NCBI GenBank assembly: GCA_002796995.1
Contig: PEKW01000008.1
Location: forward strand, 124,001-188,000
Length of the DNA stretch: 64,000 nucleotides
Source of the DNA: Rhizobium sp.
GTDB taxonomy: Bacteria; Pseudomonadota; Alphaproteobacteria; Rhizobiales; Rhizobiaceae
Direction of reading: 5' to 3'
The notes under the pieces are model-generated. The model ran no database searches, had not been told where the DNA came from, and worked only from the letters and a program-made list of their open reading frames with translations. Both the position numbers and the translations under genes were made by a program. Shown here in pieces: positions 58,074 to 64,000 of this stretch. Positions within the stretch are counted from its first letter, which is position 1; each line of letters starts with the position of its first letter.

Positions 58074-61000
58074 ATGACGCCGTCCAAGAATGACACGGGT
58101 TCCTTCAATCTGTCCCGTTGGGCGATCGCCCATCCGAGCATGGCACGATTCCTGTTCGGCCTGATCCTGATTGCCGGCGTGCTCGGCCTCATGCGCATGG
58201 GCCAGAAGGAAGACCCGGACTTCACCTTCCGCGTCATGGTCGTGCAGGCCGTCTGGCCCGGCGCGTCGATCACCGACATGCAGGACCAAGTGGTCAACAA
58301 GATCGAACGCAAGCTGCAGGAAGTGCCGCATCTCGACTGGGTGAAGTCCTACACCCGCGCCGGCAGCGCCATCATCACGCTGCAGATCAAGGGCGACACG
58401 AATGCCGACGAGGTGGCCGACGCCTTCTACCAGGTGCGCAAGAAGGTCGGCGACATTTCCAGCGAATTGCCGGACGGTCTGCTCGGCCCCTATTTCAACG
58501 ACGAATTCGGCGACACCTTCATCACGCTGCATTCGCTGTCGGGCGAGGGCTACAGCTATCCTGAGCTGAAGGCCTATGCGATTCAGGCGCGCGACATGCT
58601 GCTGACGACGCCGGGCGTCGAGAAGGCGGTGATCCTCGGCGACCAGCCGCAGAAGATCTATATCGACGTCTCATCCAAGGTGCTGGCCGAACGCGGCCTG
58701 ACCTTCGCCAACCTCAAGGATGCGCTGGCCGGGCAGAACGCCATCGATCCCTCCGGCACGATCGACACCGGCGAACGCTCCGTGCGTATCTCCGTCGACG
58801 GCGGTCTCGGCCGGGCCGACGACATTCGCGAACTCAGGCTGCGTGCCGGCCAGCAGGTGACACGCCTCGGCGATATCGCTACCGTCACCGAAGGCACCGA
58901 GGAACCGTTCCAGCGCAAGTTCCGCTTCAACGGCCAGGACAGCGTGCAGGTCGGCGTCGTCATGGCCAAAGGCTTCAACGTCACCGATGTCGGCAAGGCC
59001 GTCGAGGAGACGCTGCAGCGCTTCGAGACCTCCTTGCCCCACGGCGTCGAGGTCGCCCAGATTTCCAACCAGCCGGAAGTGGTGCGCGAGGCCATCGGCG
59101 AATTTATGAAGGCGCTGCTCGAGGCGCTGGCCATCGTGCTCGTCGTGTCCTTCCTGTCGATCGGCTGGCGGTCCGGCCTCGTCATCGCCATCGCCATCCC
59201 GCTGGTGCTCGCCGCCACCTTTGCCATCATGTACGAGCTCGGCATCGACCTGCAGCGCATCTCGCTCGGGGCGCTGATCATCGCGCTGGGGCTCCTAGTC
59301 GATGACGCGATGATCGTCGTCGAGATGATGGAGCGCAAGCTCGAGGAGGGCTTGCACAAGATCGATGCGGCGAGTTTCGCCTATACCTCCACCGCCTTCC
59401 CGATGCTGACCGGCACGTTGATCACCACGGCGGGTTTCATCCCGGTCGGTTTTGCCGAATCGACGGCGGGCGAATATGTCCGCTCGCTGTTCTACGTCGT
59501 CGGCATTGCGCTGGTCGTCTCCTGGTTCGTCGCCGTCTATTTCACCCCCTGGCTCGGCTACATGATCCTCAAGCAGCGGAATCATGCCGGCAGCCACCAG
59601 GACGTGTTCGACACCCGGTTCTATCGTCGCCTACGCTCGACCGTCGGCTGGGCAGTCCGCCATCGCCTCATCGTGCTCGCCCTGACCATCGGCACCTTCG
59701 TCACCAGCCTCTGGACCTTCCAGTTCATTCCGCAGAGCTTCTTCCCCGCATCCTCGCGGCCGGAAATCCTCGTCGATCTCTGGCTGCCGGAGGGCACCAG
59801 CATCCACGAGGTGGAAACCCAGGCAAAGGCGCTCGAAGCCCGCATCATGGACGATGCCGACAAGCAGTTCGTCGCCACCTATATCGGCGAGGGCGCGCCG
59901 CGCTTCTTCCTGCCGCTCGACCAGCAGCTGCGCAATCCGAACTTCGCCCAGCTGCTCGTCATGGCCAAGGACGAACCGGCCCGCGAACGGCTGATCCTCA
60001 AGTTGCGCGGCATTCTGGCCGAGGACTTCCCGTCGATCCGTGCCAAGGTCGACCGCCTGTTTCTGGGTCCCCCGACCGGCTGGCCGGTGCAGATGCGCGT
60101 GACTGGTCCGGACCGTGCCGAGGTGCGCCGCATCGCCGACGCGGTGAAGAAGGTCTATCTCGCCAATCCGCTGCTCGCTGCTGTGCATGACGACTGGCTC
60201 GAACCCGTCCCAGCGATGAAGCTGGTGGTCGACCAGGACCGCGCCCGCGCGCTCGGCGTCACCTCGCAGCGCCTGCGCCAGATGCTGCAGGCAACCATGA
60301 GCGGTGCGCCTCTGGCAGACGTCCGCGCCGACGAGGAGACGATCTCGATCGTCGCCCGCGAGCCGGAAGAAAGCCGGCAATTGCTGACCGCGGTGAACTC
60401 CGTCTACATCCCGACCGACAACGGCGCCTTCGTACCGCTGTCGCAGGTCGCCCGGATCGTGCCGGTGCTCGAACAGGGCATCGAATGGCGCCGCGACCGC
60501 CTGCCGTCGATCACCGTGCGCGCCACGCTGCCGGACGGCGTGCAGTCGAACGAGGTGGTGACACAGGTCTACGGCCAGCTGCAGGACCTGCGCGACGGCC
60601 TCGCCCCCGGCTACAAGATCGAAATTCAGGGCGGGGCGGAGGACAGTGCCGAAAGCCAGGCCTCGATCGCCGCCAAGGCGCCGATCATGCTGCTCGTCAT
60701 CGTCGTCCTGCTGATGATCCAGCTGCAGCATTTCGGCAAGGCCATGCTGGTGCTGGCCACCGGTCCGCTCGGCATCATCGGCGCGGCCGCGGCCCTGCTG
60801 GTCTCCGGCGCGCCGTTCGGCTTCGTCGCCATCCTCGGCGTCATCGCGCTGCTCGGCATCATCATCCGCAACTCGATCATCCTGATCGACCAGATCGACC
60901 AGGACATTGCGGCCGGGATGGAGCGTTCGGAAGCGATCATCGGTTCGGCGATCCGCCGTTTCCGGCCGATCGTGCTGACCGCGCTCACCGCAGTGCTGGC

Positions 61001-61214
61001 GCTGATCCCGATTTCGCGGGGCGTGTTCTGGGGTCCGCTCGCCTATGCGATGATGGGCGGCATCCTGGTGGCGACGGTGCTGACCATCCTCGTCCTGCCG
61101 GCGGCCTATGCCTTGTTCTTCGGACGCGATCCGAAGAACAAGGACGATCGTCAGGCAACCGCCGGCGGCCCGGAAAACCAGAACCACCCGTCTCCCGCAG
61201 TCGCTGCGGAATGA
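58074..61214 (+). CDS. RND efflux transporter permease
   Basis: 1046 aa, AcrB/MexB-type inner-membrane proton antiporter. Twelve helices with two large periplasmic loops are expected; visible landmarks are the N-terminal MRMGQKEDPDFTFRVMVVQAVWPGA, the helix-4 proton-relay GLLVDDAMIVVEMME and the C-terminal GIIIRNSIILIDQIDQ. HAE-1-like by overall pattern; drug, dye or solvent cannot be distinguished. No outer-membrane factor gene follows, so a TolC-like protein must come from elsewhere. Convergent with acuI, 3 bases apart. Confidence 0.94.
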   Translation: MTPSKNDTGSFNLSRWAIAHPSMARFLFGLILIAGVLGLMRMGQKEDPDFTFRVMVVQAVWPGASITDMQDQVVNKIERKLQEVPHLDWVKSYTRAGSAIITLQIKGDTNADEVADAFYQVRKKVGDISSELPDGLLGPYFNDEFGDTFITLHSLSGEGYSYPELKAYAIQARDMLLTTPGVEKAVILGDQPQKIYIDVSSKVLAERGLTFANLKDALAGQNAIDPSGTIDTGERSVRISVDGGLGRADDIRELRLRAGQQVTRLGDIATVTEGTEEPFQRKFRFNGQDSVQVGVVMAKGFNVTDVGKAVEETLQRFETSLPHGVEVAQISNQPEVVREAIGEFMKALLEALAIVLVVSFLSIGWRSGLVIAIAIPLVLAATFAIMYELGIDLQRISLGALIIALGLLVDDAMIVVEMMERKLEEGLHKIDAASFAYTSTAFPMLTGTLITTAGFIPVGFAESTAGEYVRSLFYVVGIALVVSWFVAVYFTPWLGYMILKQRNHAGSHQDVFDTRFYRRLRSTVGWAVRHRLIVLALTIGTFVTSLWTFQFIPQSFFPASSRPEILVDLWLPEGTSIHEVETQAKALEARIMDDADKQFVATYIGEGAPRFFLPLDQQLRNPNFAQLLVMAKDEPARERLILKLRGILAEDFPSIRAKVDRLFLGPPTGWPVQMRVTGPDRAEVRRIADAVKKVYLANPLLAAVHDDWLEPVPAMKLVVDQDRARALGVTSQRLRQMLQATMSGAPLADVRADEETISIVAREPEESRQLLTAVNSVYIPTDNGAFVPLSQVARIVPVLEQGIEWRRDRLPSITVRATLPDGVQSNEVVTQVYGQLQDLRDGLAPGYKIEIQGGAEDSAESQASIAAKAPIMLLVIVVLLMIQLQHFGKAMLVLATGPLGIIGAAAALLVSGAPFGFVAILGVIALLGIIIRNSIILIDQIDQDIAAGMERSEAIIGSAIRRFRPIVLTALTAVLALIPISRGVFWGPLAYAMMGGILVATVLTILVLPAAYALFFGRDPKNKDDRQATAGGPENQNHPSPAVAAE

Positions 61215-61217
61215 GGA

Positions 61218-62213
61218 TCAGCGGCTGACGTCGATGACGACGCGGCCGCGGATCTGCCCGGCGACGATCGCGTCCGCCAGTTCCGGTAGCTTCGACATCG
61301 GCTCGACCGTGGTCAGGGCTGCAAGGTGGGCGCGGTCGAGGTGGTTGGCCAGCGTCTGCCAGGCGCGTTGGCGCTTGGCCATCGGCGCGAACACCGAGTC
61401 GACGCCGAGCAGGGCGACACCCCGCAGGATGTGCGGCAGGACGGTTGCCGGCAGATCGGCCCCGCCGGCCAGGCCGCATGCAGCGACGGCGCCGCCATAG
61501 ACCGTCTGCGACAGCACATTGGCAAGCGTCGTCGAGCCGACGCTGTCGATGGCGCCCGACCAGCGTTCCTTCTGCAAGGGCGCCCCCTTTTCCACCAGGC
61601 TGGTCCGGTCAATGAAGGCGCTGGCGCCGAGCGACGCCAGATAGTCGTGCGTTTCGGGTCGCCCCGTCGAGGCGGTGACGCGGTAGCCCTTGGCGGCCAG
61701 CAGGCTGACCGCGACCGAGCCGACGCCGCCAGCCGCTCCCGTGACCAGAACCTCGCCTTCGCCCGGCTTGATCACACCCCAGTCCTCCAGCGCATTGACG
61801 CAGAGGGCCGCCGTATAGCCGGCGGTGCCGATCGCCATCGACTGTTCGAGCGTGAAGCCGTCGGGAAGCGCCAACAGCCATTCGGCCTTGACCTTCTGGA
61901 AGCGGGAATAGCCACCCCACTCCGTCTCCGACATGCCGAAGCCGTTGAGCACCACCTTGTCGCCGGCCTTCCACAGCGGCGATCGGGACGAAACGACCGT
62001 GCCGGCGAGATCGGCACCGGCGACCATCGGCGTGCGCCTTGCGATCCGCCCCTTGCCGGAGACGGACAGGCCGTCCTTGTAGTTCAGCGTCGAGTAGGCG
62101 ATCTCCACGAGTACGTCGTTGTCGGGGAGATCGGCGGTCGTCAGCTGACGAAAACCGGCCTTCGGCTTGCCGTCGACGGTATCGACGACGATCGCTGTGA
62201 ATGTCTCGCTCAT
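61218..62213 (-). CDS. acuI: Acrylyl-CoA reductase-like MDR oxidoreductase (AcuI/YhdH)
   Basis: 331 aa from MSETFTAIVVDT at 62213. A zinc-less medium-chain quinone-reductase-like enzyme: NYKDGLSVSGKG and PMVAGADLAGTVV in the catalytic domain, then the NADPH-binding VTGAAGGVGSVAVSLLA. AcuI/YhdH enzymes reduce acrylyl-CoA and so detoxify this reactive intermediate. The symbol follows family resemblance; no DMSP or 3-hydroxypropionate genes are visible nearby. Confidence 0.88.
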   Translation of the reverse strand: MSETFTAIVVDTVDGKPKAGFRQLTTADLPDNDVLVEIAYSTLNYKDGLSVSGKGRIARRTPMVAGADLAGTVVSSRSPLWKAGDKVVLNGFGMSETEWGGYSRFQKVKAEWLLALPDGFTLEQSMAIGTAGYTAALCVNALEDWGVIKPGEGEVLVTGAAGGVGSVAVSLLAAKGYRVTASTGRPETHDYLASLGASAFIDRTSLVEKGAPLQKERWSGAIDSVGSTTLANVLSQTVYGGAVAACGLAGGADLPATVLPHILRGVALLGVDSVFAPMAKRQRAWQTLANHLDRAHLAALTTVEPMSKLPELADAIVAGQIRGRVVIDVSR

Positions 62214-62323
62214 GATGGATGCTCCCGACGCTGCAATGCCCAAGTCATGGCCGGCAGGGGGCATGGTGTACGCGTAGCGCCTCCCGACAGCCGCACCGAA
62301 CATGCCACGCCAGTTCGCCGAAT

Positions 62324-62349
62324 GCCACGGCCTTGTCCAGGCCGGTGGC
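62324..62349 (-). terminator. Hairpin 29 bases past the ndvA stop
   Basis: GCCACGGCC (62324-62332) pairs with GGCCGGTGGC (62340-62349) with one bulged G and a 7-base loop. The minus-strand tail ATTCGGCG has no U-run, so it is a weak terminator at best. The rest of the 62214-62378 gap holds nothing recognisable. Confidence 0.35.
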
Positions 62350-62378
62350 ACCAGGTCAGGCGGAGAGGACCAGCGATC

Positions 62379-64000
62379 TCAGTCCGCCTTTTCCTCGGTC
62401 AACAGGCCGCTGGTCCGAAGCAGCGAAGCGAAGCGCCCGCCGCTGGCGCTCAGCTGGGCGTAGCCGCCCATTTCGATGATGCGGCCGTGGTCGAGGAAGA
62501 GCACGATATCGGCCTCGCGTACGGTCGACAGCCTGTGGGCGATGATGAAGGTCGTGCGGTTCTGGCGCAGCCGGTCGATCGCGGTCTTGACCCGCTCCTC
62601 GGTTTCCACGTCGAGCGCGCTGGTCGCCTCGTCGAGCACGAGGATCGGCGCGTTCTTCAGGATGGCGCGGGCGATCGCGATGCGCTGGCGCTCGCCGCCC
62701 GACAACCGGTTGCCGCGCTCGCCGACCATGGTGGTGAAGCCGCTGAGCCGGCTTTCGATGAAATCGGTGGCGGCCGCCGCTTCCGCAGCCTTCAGGATCT
62801 CCTCCACGGTCGCGTCCTCGCGACCGAGCTGGATGTTTTCCTGGATCGAGCGGTTGAGCAGGCCGGCGTCCTGGAAGACGGTAGCGATCGAGTGACGCAG
62901 CGACTTGCGGGTGACCGTGCGGATATCCGTGCCGTCGATCAGGATCGAGCCCTGCTGCGGCTCGTGCACCCTTTGCAGCAGATTGATCAGCGTGGTCTTG
63001 CCCGCACCGGTCGGCCCGACGATCGCGATCGTCTGCCCGGCCTTCACCGAGAACGAGACGTCGTGCACGCCCTGCGTGGTGTTGGCAAAGTCGAAGGAGA
63101 CATTGCGGAACTCGACGTCGCCCCTCACATCCTTCAGCTCGGCGGCACCGGCCGGCTCCTCGCGCTCCTGCACGGAATCCTCGAGATGGTAAAAATCCTC
63201 GAGCTTGGAACGGGCTTCGAAGATCTGCGTCGCAAACTGGCGCATCTGGTCGAGACGGCCGATCAGCAGGCCGGCGAACCCAGTGAAGGCGATGATGTCG
63301 CCGACCTTCAGCTCGCCCCGCTGCACCAGGATCGTGCCGATCACCAGGATCACCAGCATGGAGACGGTCGAGGCGATGCGGTTGAGCGCGCTGGCGATCG
63401 CCCACCAGTCGAGCACCGGATACTGGGCGGCGAGCAGCTGCTGGGCATACTGCTTCAGCGCCCGGGTCTCGGCTTCGATGCGGTTGTAGCTATGCAGCAC
63501 GGAGACGTTGCTGATCGAGTCGCTGACGTGGGAGAAGACGGTGTGGTAGTGGCCTTCGACCGAAGCCTGGCCTTCCTTGGTCCGGTTCATCACCATCTTG
63601 CCGATCAGTACGTAAAGCACGCTGAGCACGATCAGCACGGAGGACAGGCGCCAGTCCATAGAGAACGCGGTCGGGATGAGCAGGGTGAGCGCGACCGCGG
63701 TCGCAAGATGGGTCCGCATGAATTCGAGCCACAGGCCGAACAGGGTCTCGCTTGCCCTCAAAAGGGTGTGCAGCGCATTGGACGTGCCGCGCTGGTGGTG
63801 CCAGCTGAGCGGCATGGAAATGATGCGGCCAAAGGCCTCGGTCAGAAGGTCGGCGCGCCGGCCATGCGCCAGCCGGTCAGCCTCGCGGGCGACCAGCACA
63901 TAGGCGATCGTGTTGAACACGCCGAACCCGCCCCAGGCGATCAGCATGGTCTTGGCGTCGCCCTTTTCCGATATGGCGTCGATGATGCGCCCGAAAAGAA
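62379..64000 (-). CDS. ndvA: Cyclic beta-1,2-glucan exporter ABC transporter, C-terminal part
   Basis: About 540 residues of an ABC exporter half-transporter, with the 5' end beyond the window (the frame stays open to the right edge and reads GRIIDAIS just inside). The six-helix membrane domain is followed by the ATPase: Walker A GPTGAGKTTL, signature LSGGERQR and Walker B ILVLDEATSAL. The text is very close to rhizobial NdvA/ChvA (LTEAFGRIISMPLSWH, RASETLFGLWLEFMRTHLAT). It exports cyclic glucan needed for hypo-osmotic adaptation and plant interaction. Transcription is toward lower coordinates. Confidence 0.95.
   Translation of the reverse strand, partial: LFGRIIDAISEKGDAKTMLIAWGGFGVFNTIAYVLVAREADRLAHGRRADLLTEAFGRIISMPLSWHHQRGTSNALHTLLRASETLFGLWLEFMRTHLATAVALTLLIPTAFSMDWRLSSVLIVLSVLYVLIGKMVMNRTKEGQASVEGHYHTVFSHVSDSISNVSVLHSYNRIEAETRALKQYAQQLLAAQYPVLDWWAIASALNRIASTVSMLVILVIGTILVQRGELKVGDIIAFTGFAGLLIGRLDQMRQFATQIFEARSKLEDFYHLEDSVQEREEPAGAAELKDVRGDVEFRNVSFDFANTTQGVHDVSFSVKAGQTIAIVGPTGAGKTTLINLLQRVHEPQQGSILIDGTDIRTVTRKSLRHSIATVFQDAGLLNRSIQENIQLGREDATVEEILKAAEAAAATDFIESRLSGFTTMVGERGNRLSGGERQRIAIARAILKNAPILVLDEATSALDVETEERVKTAIDRLRQNRTTFIIAHRLSTVREADIVLFLDHGRIIEMGGYAQLSASGGRFASLLRTSGLLTEEKAD

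Noticed and set aside
61195..61209. CCGCAG-TCG-CTGCGG hairpin at the RND stop as a terminator
   Set aside because: No U-run follows on either strand, so at best it is a small RNA hairpin.

Overview
The window is a GC-rich stretch of alphaproteobacterial chromosome, almost certainly from the Rhizobiaceae (Rhizobium/Agrobacterium/Sinorhizobium relatives). The evidence is the atpHAGDC order, the mdh-sucCDAB...lpdA cluster, hemC-hemD-mitofilin-hemY, an Omp19-type lipoprotein and a cyclic beta-1,2-glucan exporter (NdvA/ChvA) cut by the right edge. It is mostly housekeeping DNA. I see no rRNA, tRNA, insertion sequence, prophage or CRISPR array. No further system stands out; the points of interest are regulatory DNA and a few little-studied genes.

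Layout. 1-4.6 kb: F1 ATP synthase operon on the minus strand, with atpC cut by the left edge. 4.8-14.5 kb: a small membrane protein, priA, a Cache-type chemoreceptor, an acyltransferase, xerC, a TraB/GumN protein, a DUF2867-like protein and a cytochrome b561. 14.6-25.6 kb: a TCA block on the minus strand, mdh-sucC-sucD-sucA-sucB, then lysE-type exporter, secreted protein and SDR genes, and lpdA; several strong stem-loops divide it. 25.8-31.2 kb: zapE, an Omp19-like lipoprotein and sdhCDAB. 31.2-35.4 kb: a CtrA-type box before a small His-rich secreted protein, then the minus-strand run tsaD-gpsA-yciI-EVE-METTL20-type methyltransferase. 35.4-41.3 kb: hemC-hemD-mic60-hemY on the plus strand, then a TerB-like protein and a glutamine amidotransferase. 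41.3-47.2 kb: an MFS transporter, yggT and a DUF167 gene, ppa, a secreted protein, a GNAT acetyltransferase and typA. 47.3-56.0 kb: an M3 peptidase, a VIT-family transporter, a pseudouridine synthase and a YhaN/YhaO ATPase-nuclease pair. 56.1-61.2 kb: a TetR-adaptor-RND efflux operon with a clear promoter and a perfect 22-bp operator. 61.2-64 kb: an AcuI/YhdH-type reductase and ndvA.

How it fits together. Central energy metabolism dominates: Mdh, Suc, Lpd and Sdh of the TCA cycle, F1 ATPase, haem synthesis and the mitofilin/Mic60 membrane-shaping protein. The longest stretch without a gene, 31178-31478 (301 bases), holds a possible sdh promoter, two leader hairpins and the CtrA-type box. Six convergent gene pairs are packed tail to tail with 12 bases or fewer between stops, or overlapping. 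At one of them the ppa terminator lies inside the opposing gene's coding sequence.
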